A stretch of DNA of 64,000 bases. Source: Rhizobium sp. Leaf262. Lineage in GTDB: Bacteria > Pseudomonadota > Alphaproteobacteria > Rhizobiales > Rhizobiaceae. The notes under the pieces are model-generated. The model did not search any database and was not told the DNA's origin. It saw only the letters and a list, made by a program, of their open reading frames with translations. The stretch is from NCBI RefSeq assembly GCF_001422245.1, contig NZ_LMMM01000012.1, forward strand, positions 124,613-188,612, in the 5' to 3' direction. Positions 8,454-17,845 of this stretch are shown here, in pieces (the first letter of the stretch is position 1; each line of letters starts with the position of its first letter). Both the position numbers and the translations under genes were made by a program.

Positions 8454-10256
8454 TCAGGCGCGGTAGTTTGCACGCTCTTCTTCGGCCAGGCGCGACAGGC
8501 GCTCCCGCAGAACGACCAGTTCCTGACGCAGTGCGCGCAGCTCTTCCGTTTCTGCCTGCGGGTGTGAGGCCTGGCCTGCCAGCGCCGCTGCCAGAAGCGG
8601 CGGAAGCTTGAAGGCCGGGGGCGAGTTTTCCTCGCGCGGTGCAGGAACGGCATTGCGCATCAGCACCTGACGGACCCGCTGGTCGAGCGGCACGTCATTG
8701 GCTGGTTCATCGAATTCATCGACGACATCAAGCTGATGTTCCTGCGTGATACCGGCGGCGTCTTCGACGTGAGCAGGCATCTCGGCAACGGGCTCCAGCG
8801 TCTCTTCGGTAGCGTCGACATCCTCGAATATCGCGGGCTCTATTTCAATGGCGGGGGCTGCATGCGGCTCCACAGGAGCCTCTGTGACAACAGCAACTGG
8901 CTCCAGCATCTCAGCCTGCGCGATCTCGACCCCTTCCTCATCCTTCCTCCTGAAACTCAGGACAAGAAGCGACAGCAGCAGACCCGCTACGCCACCGGCA
9001 ACGGCCATGCTATTTGCGGTAAAGCTGTCGTAATTCGGCATCCCCGGCTCAGCCGCCTGCGCGAGTGCCGCGCTGACGCGTGGAACCGGTGAAAACGTAC
9101 CTGCTGCCTGACTGGACAGAATGTAATCGCTGCGCGCTTTTTCCAGCGCCGCCTCCAGCCGGGCAAGATCCGACGGCGCGTCGCCCATGGCCTGCAGCTG
9201 GCCACCCAGATCGGCTCTGGTGCTGGCATGCGCGTCCAGGGATGCCTGCACGCCTGCCTGCTCCTGAGCCAGCGTTGCACGGACGCGACGAAGCGCGGGC
9301 ATGGCGGTAGCGCGTGCGGCATCCAATGTCGCCTGGGCAGCAATGGTACGCGGATGTTTCGGCCCGTGGTCGACGCTGACCTCGGCCAAAGCCAGCTTGG
9401 CAGCGGTGTAATTCTGACGGATGGTCTCCAGTGGCGCAAAGGCGGCTACTGGAGGAAGATTGCGGCTCAACACATCGTCCAGCTTCATGGATGAAGCAGA
9501 CGCCAGCGCGTCGCTCAACTCCCGTTGGCTGGCGGCTAGGCTTGTCGTTTCGGCCTCATCTTCACGTATTTTCTGCTGCAGGCTTTGAATGCGCGAGACG
9601 GCATCATTGCCGTGGCGCATCTGAAAACCCGTCAATGCCGCCTCGGCACTGTCGAGAGCAACCCTTGCCGCTTCAACGGCCTGAAGTTGCGGATCGTGGC
9701 GCTCGGCTCCGATCTCCTTGACGACGCGCAAGGCAAGATAGTCGGCGATGCGCTGCGCCGCCTGCGCATTAGCGGCCGTGACCTCTATGCCGATTTCACT
9801 GCGCGAAGGCTCAGGCGATAGGGTGACCGCACTTTTGAGCGCCGTCTCCGTCGCACCCACGACGGGGGTGCCATCTTGTCCACCACCGGCGAGCAAATCG
9901 AGCAGGACTGCCATATGCCCAGGCGTTTGCGCACCTGTCAGGTCCTGCGACTGGAGCTTCATGTCTGAAACCATCAACCCCAAAGCCATGGGCGACAGCA
10001 GATTTTCACGAAGCTGCAAAGCCATGCGCTCCACGCCGGACGTTGCGGCGCGGGGATTGGACACCTTGACGCTGGCCGTCGATACATAGCCCTTCAGGCC
10101 CGGATCGAGCAAAAGGCCCGGCAACAGAAAGCCGGATGCCGTCAGCGACAGAATCAGGCCTGCAGACAACAGGTGCTCACGCAAGGACATGCCTGCGAGC
10201 TTGCCGCGAAGCAGGGCCCATTTCGGCATTACAGCTCTGTTGTTCTCAAAAACCAT
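8454..10256 (-). CDS. Wzz/GumC-like inner-membrane polysaccharide chain-length or export protein
   Basis: A 600-aa protein with the architecture of polysaccharide co-polymerases. An N-terminal membrane segment (residues about 30-50, LLSAGLILSLTASGFLLPGL) leads into a large helical periplasmic region with coiled-coil stretches (about 200-350). The typical pre-TM2 motif is seen in VSVDHGPKHPRTIAAQATLD, followed by a second membrane segment (SMAVAGGVAGLLLSLLVLSF). The C-terminal cytoplasmic tail of about 150 residues is acidic and Pro-rich and carries no Walker motifs, so the tyrosine-kinase part found in ExoP/Wzc is absent. No polysaccharide synthesis genes are next to it, so the polymer is unknown. 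The start could also be the Met at residue 10. Confidence 0.75.
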   Translation of the reverse strand: MVFENNRAVMPKWALLRGKLAGMSLREHLLSAGLILSLTASGFLLPGLLLDPGLKGYVSTASVKVSNPRAATSGVERMALQLRENLLSPMALGLMVSDMKLQSQDLTGAQTPGHMAVLLDLLAGGGQDGTPVVGATETALKSAVTLSPEPSRSEIGIEVTAANAQAAQRIADYLALRVVKEIGAERHDPQLQAVEAARVALDSAEAALTGFQMRHGNDAVSRIQSLQQKIREDEAETTSLAASQRELSDALASASSMKLDDVLSRNLPPVAAFAPLETIRQNYTAAKLALAEVSVDHGPKHPRTIAAQATLDAARATAMPALRRVRATLAQEQAGVQASLDAHASTRADLGGQLQAMGDAPSDLARLEAALEKARSDYILSSQAAGTFSPVPRVSAALAQAAEPGMPNYDSFTANSMAVAGGVAGLLLSLLVLSFRRKDEEGVEIAQAEMLEPVAVVTEAPVEPHAAPAIEIEPAIFEDVDATEETLEPVAEMPAHVEDAAGITQEHQLDVVDEFDEPANDVPLDQRVRQVLMRNAVPAPREENSPPAFKLPPLLAAALAGQASHPQAETEELRALRQELVVLRERLSRLAEEERANYRA

Positions 10257-10470
10257 CGCAAACCCATAGGGTTACACAGTGTCCAGGCAGGACTTCCGCT
10301 GGTGTAAATATAAACGAAGCCTAAAGCGACAAGGCAAACAAATGGTTAACGATGGCCAAAACAGCACAGTTAAAGGGCATTTCCGAACCCGCTCGAGAAA
10401 GGGATGGCCGGTCAGTCCCGCGCAAGATTGTCGCCCTAAACCGGGGACAAGTTAAACACGGAGAATTGTC

Positions 10471-10860
10471 ATGCAGCCGATTCAGCTTTTCTCGCTGGCA
10501 TCCCGGCAGGCCGAATGGCTTTCTGTGCGTCAAGAAGTCGTCGCCAGCAACATTGCGAATGCCAACACACCGAAGTTCCATGCCAAGGACATCGTTCCTT
10601 TTGATACGGAATTGCAGCAGGTCGGCATGCAGATGGCGCGCACCAACGCTGCGCACATGGAACTGGCGGTCACAGGTGCAGGCAAGATCGGACTGACCGA
10701 CGCGCCTCTGGCCAATGAAATCGGCATGCAGGAATCCGGCAACTCCGTTTCCCTTTCGACCGAAATGGCGAAAACGGGCGAGATCAAACGTCAGTTCGAA
10801 CTGAACACGCAACTCGTTCGCTCCTTTCACAACATGATGTTGACCGCGGTGGGCAAGTAA
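10471..10860 (+). CDS. flgB: FlgB: proximal rod protein
   Basis: First gene of the rod/ring operon (129 aa). It shows the flagellar rod N-terminal signature in [20 protein letters not shown] and the expected short length. FlgB forms the proximal rod with FlgC and FlgF and is exported by the flagellar type III apparatus, so no Sec signal is expected. The start ATG has GGAGAATTGTC upstream. It is separated by 1 nt from flgC. Confidence 0.96.
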   Translation: MQPIQLFSLASRQAEWLSVRQEVVASNIANANTPKFHAKDIVPFDTELQQVGMQMARTNAAHMELAVTGAGKIGLTDAPLANEIGMQESGNSVSLSTEMAKTGEIKRQFELNTQLVRSFHNMMLTAVGK

Positions 10861-10861
10861 A

Positions 10862-11275
10862 ATGGACAGTCTTTCGTCTTCATTGAAGATTGCAGGAAGC
10901 GGGATGGAGGCTCAGGCCACGCGCCTGCGCATCGTCTCTGAAAATATCGCCAACTCCCGCACGACGGGTGACACGCCGGGTGCCGATCCCTATCGGCGCA
11001 AGACGATCACCTTCGCAACGGAACTGGACCGTGCCAGCCAGACGAACCTCGTCGAGGTCAAGAAGCTGGGTGTCGACCGTTCCGATTTCGTTCAGGAATA
11101 CGACCCCGACAGCCCGGCCGCCGACGAGAAGGGCATGGTCAAGCTTCCAAACGTCAACATGCTGATCGAGATGGCCGACCTTCGCGAAGCCAACCGCAGC
11201 TACGACGCCAATCTTCAGGTCATCAAGCAAACTCGCGACCTGATCAGCTCCACCATCGACTTATTGAAGGGTTAG
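10862..11275 (+). CDS. flgC: FlgC: proximal rod protein
   Basis: Rod protein of 137 aa. The N-terminal rod/hook signature is [21 protein letters not shown] and the C-terminal helical signature is [21 protein letters not shown], both characteristic of FlgC. It follows flgB by 1 nt and is followed by fliE 2 nt after the stop, showing tight co-transcription. It assembles on FlgB in the periplasmic rod. Confidence 0.96.
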   Translation: MDSLSSSLKIAGSGMEAQATRLRIVSENIANSRTTGDTPGADPYRRKTITFATELDRASQTNLVEVKKLGVDRSDFVQEYDPDSPAADEKGMVKLPNVNMLIEMADLREANRSYDANLQVIKQTRDLISSTIDLLKG

Positions 11276-11277
11276 TG

Positions 11278-11625
11278 ATGATCGACTCTGTTAGCAGCCT
11301 GAAATCACTGACAGGCAATTCCGCAATGGACAGCCTCAAAGGCGTATCGTCCAGCCTCGGCTCCCTCGCCGAAAGCGCCGTTTCCACCGCCGCGACCGTT
11401 GCCACCGGCCCGACATTTGCCAGCGTACTGGGCGGCGTGGCAACCGATGCCATCGACTCCCTGAAAAAGGGTGAAGCGATGTCTTTCGCTGGCATTCAGG
11501 GAAAGGCCAACACCCGTGAGGTCGTGGATGCCGTTATGCAGGCGGACCAGACGCTCAAGACTGCGGTTGCCCTGCGAGACAAGATCGTCTCGGCCTATCT
11601 CGACATCGTGAAAATGCAGATTTGA
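11278..11625 (+). CDS. fliE: FliE: MS-ring/rod junction protein
   Basis: A 115-aa FliE protein linking the MS ring to the rod. The family signature is in [20 protein letters not shown] and the C-terminal [16 protein letters not shown] chose the ATG at 11278; a GTG directly in front at 11275 would add one residue and overlap the flgC stop by 1 nt. It sits between flgC and flgG in the operon. Confidence 0.94.
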   Translation: MIDSVSSLKSLTGNSAMDSLKGVSSSLGSLAESAVSTAATVATGPTFASVLGGVATDAIDSLKKGEAMSFAGIQGKANTREVVDAVMQADQTLKTAVALRDKIVSAYLDIVKMQI

Positions 11626-11643
11626 CGCTTAAGGACACAAAAA

Positions 11644-12432
11644 ATGAGAGCACTAGCCATTGCAGCGACGGGCATGGATGCCCAGCAGACGAACCTTGAG
11701 GTCATCGCGAACAACATCGCGAACATCAACACGACTGCGTTCAAGCGCGGCCGCGCCGAATTTACCGACCTGCTGTACCAGACAGAGCGTGCGCAGGGTG
11801 TGATGAACCGCGCCAACCAGTCCGTGGTGCCTGAAGGCGCCAATATCGGCCTCGGCGTGCAGACATCCGCAGTCAGAAAGCTCCATATCCAGGGCGAAAT
11901 CTCGCAGACCGGCAACGATCTCGATGTGGCGATCGTCGGCAAGGGCTGGCTGCAGGTGGACGGCCCGGATGGCACCACGCTCTATACGCGTGCCGGCGCA
12001 TTGAACAAGGATTCGACCGGACGTCTGGTCACGATCGACGGTTACGGCGTACAGCCCAACATCACTATTCCTACGGATGCGACGGAAGTTACGATCAGCA
12101 CGGATGGTATCGTGTCGGTGCGTATCGGTACAGCAACGACGCTTACCGAACTCGGCCAGCTGAGCCTCAGCAACTTCGCCAACGAGGCAGGACTGAAGCC
12201 GCTCGGCGACAACCTGTTTTCGCAGACGGAAGCGTCGGGCAACCCGGTTGAAGCAGCCCCGCAGTCGACAGGCTTCGGCTACATCAAGCAGCATTATCTC
12301 GAAAGCTCGAACGTCGATTCCGTCAAGGAGATCACCGACCTCATTTCCGCGCAGCGCGCTTATGAGATGAACTCCAAGGTCATCACCACCGCAGACGAGA
12401 TGGCGACGATCGTCAGTCAGAACCTGAAGTAA
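11644..12432 (+). CDS. flgG: FlgG: distal rod protein
   Basis: Distal rod subunit of 262 aa, the normal FlgG size. The N-terminal signature is [20 protein letters not shown], and the C-terminal family motif is [20 protein letters not shown]. It forms the drive-shaft part of the rod through the L and P rings. It is preceded by AAGGACAC and follows fliE by 18 nt. Confidence 0.97.
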   Translation: MRALAIAATGMDAQQTNLEVIANNIANINTTAFKRGRAEFTDLLYQTERAQGVMNRANQSVVPEGANIGLGVQTSAVRKLHIQGEISQTGNDLDVAIVGKGWLQVDGPDGTTLYTRAGALNKDSTGRLVTIDGYGVQPNITIPTDATEVTISTDGIVSVRIGTATTLTELGQLSLSNFANEAGLKPLGDNLFSQTEASGNPVEAAPQSTGFGYIKQHYLESSNVDSVKEITDLISAQRAYEMNSKVITTADEMATIVSQNLK

Positions 12433-12449
12433 CGCAAAGGTAGGGTAAC

Positions 12450-12938
12450 ATGAAGTTCCGCCCGAAAATCGTGCCTGGCAGTCTCTGCACAATGGCGCTG
12501 GCGCTCATGGCCGGTATGGCGGCGTTCGCGCCGCAGCCTGCTTTTTCGCAGCAAGGACACGCCGTCGTTCCAACAGGCACAATTTTCCCCGGCGACATCA
12601 TTACCCGCGAACGCGTAACGGAAGTTGCGGTGACCAATCCCAATCTTGCACCCGGTTATGCGGAAAGCATCCAGACTGTGGTGGGCAAGGTCTCCAAGCG
12701 CACTCTGGTTGCCGGTCGAACCATTCCGGTCGGCGATCTTCGCGATCCCTTCGCCGTACAGCGCGGCGCAACCATCCGCATTACCTACAACATGGGCGGC
12801 ATGAACCTGTCGGCATCCGGAACGGCCATCGAAGATGGCATGGCCGGTGAGGTCGTTCGCGTTCGCAATCGCGACACGGGGGTCACCATCAGCGGAATGG
12901 CGATGCAGGATGGAACCGTGGAGGTGTTACAGAAATGA
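12450..12938 (+). CDS. flgA: FlgA: P-ring assembly chaperone
   Basis: Periplasmic chaperone (162 aa) for P-ring formation. An N-terminal signal peptide is clear (hydrophobic MALALMAGMAAFA, then QPAFSQQ). The SAF-like domain is visible around PGDIITRERVTEVAV and RTLVAGRTIPVGDLRDP, with C-terminal VRVRNRDTGVTISG. It overlaps flgI by 4 nt (ATGA type), indicating translational coupling to its client. Confidence 0.94.
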   Translation: MKFRPKIVPGSLCTMALALMAGMAAFAPQPAFSQQGHAVVPTGTIFPGDIITRERVTEVAVTNPNLAPGYAESIQTVVGKVSKRTLVAGRTIPVGDLRDPFAVQRGATIRITYNMGGMNLSASGTAIEDGMAGEVVRVRNRDTGVTISGMAMQDGTVEVLQK

Positions 12939-14059
12939 GTTTCCGTCGAGGCATCATGTCTGCCGCCTTGATCGTCGCCACGCTCATCGTGTCGACGCCA
13001 CCGGCCTATTCTCAAGCCAATGCCCGCGTCAAGGACGTGGCTTCGCTTCAGGCGGGACGCGAGAACCAGCTGATCGGATACGGTCTGGTCGTCGGGCTTC
13101 AGGGCTCCGGCGACAGCATGCGTTCATCACCCTTCACCGAGCAATCGATGAAGGCGATGCTGCAGAACCTCGGCATTTCAATGCAGGGCAATCAGAGTGG
13201 TTCCAAGAACGTCGCCGCCGTTATGGTCACTGCGAACCTGCCCCCCTTTGCCAGCCCCGGTAGCCGGCTGGACGTGAATGTCAGCTCGCTGGGCGATGCG
13301 TCGTCCCTGCGTGGCGGTACACTCATCATGACCTCCATGTCGGGTGCTGACGGCCAGATTTACGCTGTGGCACAAGGATCTGTCATCGTGTCCGGTTTCA
13401 ACGCGGAGGGACAGGCAGCCCAGCTGACGCAGGGCGTGACCACTGCTGGACGCGTGCCGAGCGGTGCGATCATCGAGCGCGAATTGCCATCGCAGTTCAA
13501 GGATTCCGTCAATCTGGTACTGCAACTGCGCAATCCGGACTTTTCCACCTCGACCCGCATAGCAGACGCAATCAACGCCTATGCCCGCACTGCATTCGGC
13601 GAACCCATCGCCGAGGCGCGTGACAGCCAGGTCGTCTTCATCCAGAAGCCGCGGACCGCCGACCTGACCCGCCTGATGGCCAATATCGAAAACCTTGCGG
13701 TCGAAACCGATACCCCGGCCAAAGTGGTCATCAACGAGCGTACGGGCACCATCGTCATCGGCGCCGACGTGCGCATCTCCCAGGTCGCTGTGAGCTATGG
13801 CACGTTGACCGTCCAGGTTACCGAAACACCGCAGGTCATCCAGCCACAACCTTTCAGCCGTGGCCAGACCGCCGTCCAGCCCCAGACAGATATCGCCGTC
13901 ATCGACAAAGGCGGGCCAGTTGCCGTGTTGGAAGGTCCCAACCTTCGCTCGCTGGTGGCCGGTCTCAACAATATTGGTGTCAAGCCGGACGGCATCATCG
14001 CCATTCTTCAGGGCATAAAGTCAGCCGGTGCGCTGCAAGCAGAACTGGTGCTACAATGA
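12935..14059 (+). CDS. flgI: FlgI: flagellar P-ring protein
   Basis: P-ring subunit (374 aa) around the rod in the peptidoglycan layer. A signal peptide ends near PPAYSQAN. The family core is visible: ARVKDVASLQAGRENQLIGY, GLVVGLQGSGDS and the C-terminal GVKPDGIIAILQGIKSAGAL. It overlaps flgA and motE by 4 nt each. Confidence 0.97.
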   Translation: MSFRRGIMSAALIVATLIVSTPPAYSQANARVKDVASLQAGRENQLIGYGLVVGLQGSGDSMRSSPFTEQSMKAMLQNLGISMQGNQSGSKNVAAVMVTANLPPFASPGSRLDVNVSSLGDASSLRGGTLIMTSMSGADGQIYAVAQGSVIVSGFNAEGQAAQLTQGVTTAGRVPSGAIIERELPSQFKDSVNLVLQLRNPDFSTSTRIADAINAYARTAFGEPIAEARDSQVVFIQKPRTADLTRLMANIENLAVETDTPAKVVINERTGTIVIGADVRISQVAVSYGTLTVQVTETPQVIQPQPFSRGQTAVQPQTDIAVIDKGGPVAVLEGPNLRSLVAGLNNIGVKPDGIIAILQGIKSAGALQAELVLQ

Positions 14060-14586
14060 TGGATCGACTTTCAGACATCCTGACACCGCGTCGCACGCTG
14101 ATCGCTCTTTTCGTGATGGCTGCCGCCCTTCCCTCCGCCAAGGCGCAGGAACAGGTCCGAGTCACAACGGGCGATACGAGCGGGCAGGAAATCCAGCAAT
14201 ATTGCACCAATGTCATCGACCAGGCCCGCGACCAGCGCTACCTCCTGCAAAAACAGGATCTGGAGCGGTTGCAACAGGATGTCGACAATCGCATCGCTGT
14301 CATGGAGGCCCGCAAGGCCGAATATGAAGACTGGCTCAAGCGGCGCAACGACTTCATGCAACAGGCCGAAGCCAATCTCGTCAATGTCTACAAGACGATG
14401 AAGGCCGACGCTGCGGCACCACAGCTGGCAGAGGTCAATCCGGCCCTTGCAGCTGCCATCATCATGAAGCTGCCGCCGCGGCAATCCGGTCTGATCCTCG
14501 CCGAAATGGACGCCAAGAAGGCCGCCGTCGTCGCATCGATCATGTCCAGCGCGACAGACAAAACCACATCAAGAGATCCGTCATGA
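14056..14586 (+). CDS. motE: MotE: periplasmic motility chaperone (MotC partner)
   Basis: A 176-aa protein with an N-terminal signal or membrane segment (LIALFVMAAALPSAKAQ), a coiled-coil middle (LLQKQDLERLQQDVDNRIAV) and the MgtE-N-like C-terminal motif (AAIIMKLPPRQSGLILAEMD). In Sinorhizobium MotE is the chaperone of MotC; that function is taken from the family. It overlaps both flgI and flgH by 4 nt. Confidence 0.88.
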   Translation: MMDRLSDILTPRRTLIALFVMAAALPSAKAQEQVRVTTGDTSGQEIQQYCTNVIDQARDQRYLLQKQDLERLQQDVDNRIAVMEARKAEYEDWLKRRNDFMQQAEANLVNVYKTMKADAAAPQLAEVNPALAAAIIMKLPPRQSGLILAEMDAKKAAVVASIMSSATDKTTSRDPS

Positions 14587-15308
14587 ACAAAGCGCTCATC
14601 CTTGTCCTTTCCGCCGCAAGCGTTCTTACGGGCTGCTCCAGCATCACGCAGAACCAGACATTGCGGGAAATCGGCAACGCGCCGTCCATGAGCCCGATCG
14701 GCAGCGGCCTGCAATTCAGCCAGGCGCCGCAGCTTGCGTCCTATCCCAAGCAGCCCTTGCGCTCGTCCAGCGGCTACTCGCTGTGGAGCGACAGCAAGGC
14801 CGCCTTGTTCAAGGATGCCCGTGCGCTCAACATCGGCGATATTTTGACGGTCAACATCCAGATCAACGATAAGGCGACCTTCGACAACGAAACCGACCGG
14901 ACGCGGAAAAACAACCGTGAGACGGGCTGGAAAGCCAACGCCGAAATTCTGGGCTGGAAGCCTCAGGCCGATTCCAACCTGAGCTTCGATAACACCAGCG
15001 AGGCCAATGGCAAGGGCTCCATCAGCCGCGCCGAAAAGCTGACGCTGCTGGTGGCGGCGGTCGTGACCGGCACGCTCGAAAACGGCAACCTTCTGATCAG
15101 CGGTTCGCAGGAAGTGCGCGTCAACCACGAGGTTCGTATCTTGAACGTCGCAGGTATCGTGCGTCCGCAGGACGTGAACTCCGAAAACACCATTTCCTAC
15201 GAGAAGATCGCCGAAGCCCGTATTTCCTACGGTGGTCGCGGTCGCATCACGGAAATCCAGCAGCCGCCGGTCGGCCAGCAGGTCGTGGACCTGTTCTCGC
15301 CGATCTGA
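14583..15308 (+). CDS. flgH: FlgH: flagellar L-ring lipoprotein
   Basis: Outer-membrane L-ring protein (241 aa). The N-terminus is a lipoprotein signal with lipobox LTGC at about residue 17. The FlgH core is recognisable in SLWSDSKAALFKDARALNIG, the EVRVNHEVRILNVAGIVRP segment and a C-terminal GGRGRITEIQQPP. It overlaps motE by 4 nt and is followed by an 84-nt gap to fliL. Confidence 0.96.
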   Translation: MNKALILVLSAASVLTGCSSITQNQTLREIGNAPSMSPIGSGLQFSQAPQLASYPKQPLRSSSGYSLWSDSKAALFKDARALNIGDILTVNIQINDKATFDNETDRTRKNNRETGWKANAEILGWKPQADSNLSFDNTSEANGKGSISRAEKLTLLVAAVVTGTLENGNLLISGSQEVRVNHEVRILNVAGIVRPQDVNSENTISYEKIAEARISYGGRGRITEIQQPPVGQQVVDLFSPI

Positions 15309-15392
15309 TCCTAGGGATCGAAACTATTCCAGAGCATCCGGCCCATTGCATTCCGCAGGGGCCGTCAGCCAAGACAGACGTTAGAAGCGATC

Positions 15393-15929
15393 ATGAGCCT
15401 CACGACCATCGAACCTGCTGCTCCGAAAAAGCCATCCGTCATCGTGACGGCGGGTGCCATTGCCGTGCTCTCGCTTCTGGGCATCGGCGGCGGCTGGTTC
15501 GTCGGCAAGACCCTGCTGGTCCCGTCTGCGCCTGCTCCCGCGGCCGCCACACCGGCAGCACCCGCGCCGGACCATGCACCGGCCGCTGCCGAGGGTGGCC
15601 ACGGCGCTCCGGCAGCCGGCGGCGAACACGGCGCAGCGGCTGCAGCTCCAAGCCTCATCCCGCTCGATCCCATCGTTACCAATCTCGGTTACCCCTCGGA
15701 TAACTGGGTCAGGCTCGAAATTGCCTTGCAGTTCAATGGTCCGGGCGACACCAGTCTTGCCCAGGACCTGCATCAGGAACTGATGGCTTATCTCAGAACG
15801 GTTTCTCTCCAGCAGTTGCAGGGCCCGCGCGGCTTTCAATATCTTAGGGATGACCTGAGAGAAATCGTTGACCTCAGATCAAAAGGGCGCGTATCCAAGG
15901 TTCTCTTCAGAACCTTTGTGATAGAATGA
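15393..15929 (+). CDS. fliL: FliL: flagellar basal-body associated membrane protein
   Basis: Single-pass inner-membrane protein of 178 aa. A membrane segment near residues 15-37 (VTAGAIAVLSLLGIGGGWFV) is followed by an unusually Ala/Pro/His/Gly-rich linker (about 45-95). Then comes the periplasmic FliL domain ending in KGRVSKVLFRTFVIE, a classical FliL C-terminus. FliL supports stator function. It overlaps fliP by 4 nt. Confidence 0.94.
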   Translation: MSLTTIEPAAPKKPSVIVTAGAIAVLSLLGIGGGWFVGKTLLVPSAPAPAAATPAAPAPDHAPAAAEGGHGAPAAGGEHGAAAAAPSLIPLDPIVTNLGYPSDNWVRLEIALQFNGPGDTSLAQDLHQELMAYLRTVSLQQLQGPRGFQYLRDDLREIVDLRSKGRVSKVLFRTFVIE

Positions 15930-16663
15930 TTCGAAAACTTTTCCTTCTGCTGGTTATAGTCCTGACACCGGGACTTGCGCTCGCCCAACAAACGCCGGCG
16001 GATTTGCTCAATCTGCCGCTTGATGGGTCTGCAGCCTCGTGGATCATTCGCACATTCGGGCTTTTGACGGTCCTGTCGATCGCGCCCGGCATCCTCATCA
16101 TGGTGACCAGCTTTCCGCGGTTCATCATCGCGTTCTCGATCCTGCGGTCTGGAATGGGCCTGGGAACGACGCCGTCCACCATGATCCTGACGAGCATGGC
16201 CATGTTCATGACCTTCTACGTCATGGCGCCAACATTCGAGCGGTCCTGGCAGGACGGTCTTCAGCCGCTGTTGCAGAACCAGCTCAACGAGGCGCAGGCG
16301 CTGGAGCGCGCCGCCGAGCCATTCCGTGGGTTCATGGTGGCCAACACCCGTCCCAAGGACCTTGCCCTTTTCGTCGACCTCGCCAATGAGCGCGGTCAGG
16401 AAACGATGAATGGCAACGTACCACAATATCGCGTTCTCATTCCCGCCTTCATGCTCTCGGAAATTCGCCGCGGTTTCGAAATCGGCTTTCTCATCATCCT
16501 GCCGTTCCTCGTCATCGACATGGTGGTGGCGACCATCACCATGGCCATGGGCATGATGATGCTTCCGCCGACCTCGATCTCGCTGCCGTTCAAGATCCTC
16601 TTCTTCGTTCTGATCGATGGCTGGAACCTGCTTGTCGGCTCGCTCGTCAGATCGTTCTATTGA
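15926..16663 (+). CDS. fliP: FliP: flagellar type III export gate protein
   Basis: Export gate component (245 aa) with a cleavable N-terminal signal (LFLLLVIVLTPGLALAQQ) and several membrane helices. Family motifs seen: MVTSFPRFIIAFSILRSGMG, the RPKDLALFVDLAN stretch and FLVIDMVVATITMAMGMMML. FliP forms the core of the FliPQR gate; FliR (18857-19609) and FliQ (30580-30846) are encoded elsewhere in the window. It is the last gene of this plus-strand operon. Confidence 0.97.
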   Translation: MIRKLFLLLVIVLTPGLALAQQTPADLLNLPLDGSAASWIIRTFGLLTVLSIAPGILIMVTSFPRFIIAFSILRSGMGLGTTPSTMILTSMAMFMTFYVMAPTFERSWQDGLQPLLQNQLNEAQALERAAEPFRGFMVANTRPKDLALFVDLANERGQETMNGNVPQYRVLIPAFMLSEIRRGFEIGFLIILPFLVIDMVVATITMAMGMMMLPPTSISLPFKILFFVLIDGWNLLVGSLVRSFY

Positions 16664-16932
16664 TCTGACGCCTTCATATGGCCGTCGAGATCACCGCAAC
16701 GCTTGATCCATGCGTGATCTCAACACCGAACGAGTGACCGTTTCAGTCCCGTTGTCCCCACGCCTTCTCTCGCATCGTAGACCAGCACCCCTTATTTTCC
16801 GCCGAAGAGGGCCACACCCAGTGGTCTGAAATGAAGCTGTGGGCCGGGCGGATGGCGGGCAACACCGCAAAGAAGAACCGCCCGAACCGGCGTGATGCGG
16901 TTCGAGCGGTTGAATTCATGAAGCAGAACGGT
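16664..16932. other. Intergenic region between convergent fliP and the FliL-like gene
   Basis: This 269-nt stretch holds no open frame I consider real. There are short dyads but no clear Rho-independent terminator with a T-run. An 80-codon minus-strand frame across it has no recognisable product and overlaps the next gene. Confidence 0.5.
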
Positions 16933-17463
16933 TCAGTGACCGGAGCTGGCAGCCGCAGGTTTTGGCGGCTCGGGGTCTGTATCAACGACGATCTTGCGAG
17001 GCTTTCTATTGGGGTCCCGCGCCTCGATCTCCTCCTTGGAGATAAAGTCCATCTGCTGGATGAGAACCTGCTTGACCAACGGCTTTTCGAGCCTTGCGTT
17101 GAGCCCGTCCTTGATCTTCGTCTTGAAGCCGTTCACGTCGAATTTGTCGGCGTCCTTGACATCTACCAGCTTGTCGCCCACCAGAAGCGTATAAAGCTCG
17201 TCGGTCAGAAACGTCGGCACCGGAACGTTGACTTCCTTCAGCGCGTCTTCATCCACCTGGAGGCTTGCGCGCAAGAGGAAGTAACCGGAGACGCTGCCAT
17301 CGGAAACAACGGGCAGCGTAACGGTTTCGCTCTGCACGAAATGCGGGGGGTGGACAACCTCAGCGGATTGATCCCCACCATGATTTCCAAAAGTCACGGC
17401 AGCATAGACGCCGCCGAGCGTTACGACGAGAATCCATATCCCGGTCGCGATCAGCTTGATCAT
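16933..17463 (-). CDS. Flagellar-cluster membrane protein with FliL-like periplasmic domain
   Basis: A 176-aa protein with one N-terminal membrane segment (LIATGIWILVVTLGGVYAAV) and a periplasmic region. The C-terminal half resembles FliL in layout: a small strand-rich domain, LTDELYTLLVG, then GFKTKIKDGLNARLEKPLVK and VLIQQMDFISKEEIEA. A charged Pro-rich tail follows. A bona fide fliL is present at 15393-15929, so this would be a second FliL-like protein. It overlaps the FlgN-like gene by 4 nt. The resemblance is by eye; the family is usually annotated as hypothetical. Confidence 0.6.
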   Translation of the reverse strand: MIKLIATGIWILVVTLGGVYAAVTFGNHGGDQSAEVVHPPHFVQSETVTLPVVSDGSVSGYFLLRASLQVDEDALKEVNVPVPTFLTDELYTLLVGDKLVDVKDADKFDVNGFKTKIKDGLNARLEKPLVKQVLIQQMDFISKEEIEARDPNRKPRKIVVDTDPEPPKPAAASSGH

Positions 17464-17828
17464 TGCGCCCCGCTCGCAAACTGTTGCAGCGAATAGGTGC
17501 CGTCGTCTTCAGCACGCTTGGCCGCCGTCTTCAGCAGATCGACCACAGCCTTGACGGCATGGAGATTGGCTTCGACGCGACGGGTATTGATGGCAAGCTT
17601 TGCCTTGATGTCGAGGATCTGACGCTTGTGCGCTGCCGCAAGCTTTGCGCCGTCCACATCTCGCAACAGCATGCTGAGTTCATAAAGGCAGCGGCTTTTA
17701 TGGGCATTGGACAATTTGAAATCGAAATCGGGGTCTTTGCCGATTCGCTGGTTTTCGTTGTCGATCACCGTTTCAAGACGGCCCAGAATGGCCTGTGCTC
17801 TGTAGTCGTTATTGACGATTTCCATCAT
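17460..17828 (-). CDS. FlgN-like flagellar export chaperone candidate
   Basis: A 122-aa all-helical protein. The pattern AILGRLETVIDNENQRI at the N-terminus and DIKAKLAINTRRVEANLHAVKAVVDLL near the C-terminus resembles FlgN chaperones, which keep the hook-filament junction proteins FlgK and FlgL export-competent. It lies 17 nt after the rod-binding gene and overlaps the FliL-like gene. Assignment is tentative; it may equally be labelled a conserved flagellar hypothetical protein. Confidence 0.55.
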   Translation of the reverse strand: MMEIVNNDYRAQAILGRLETVIDNENQRIGKDPDFDFKLSNAHKSRCLYELSMLLRDVDGAKLAAAHKRQILDIKAKLAINTRRVEANLHAVKAVVDLLKTAAKRAEDDGTYSLQQFASGAQ

Positions 17829-17845
17829 TTTCAGCGCTCCGCCGC

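Noticed and set aside
16743-16985. An 80-codon minus-strand frame after fliP
   Set aside because: It overlaps the end of the FliL-like gene, has no ribosome binding site and no recognisable sequence.
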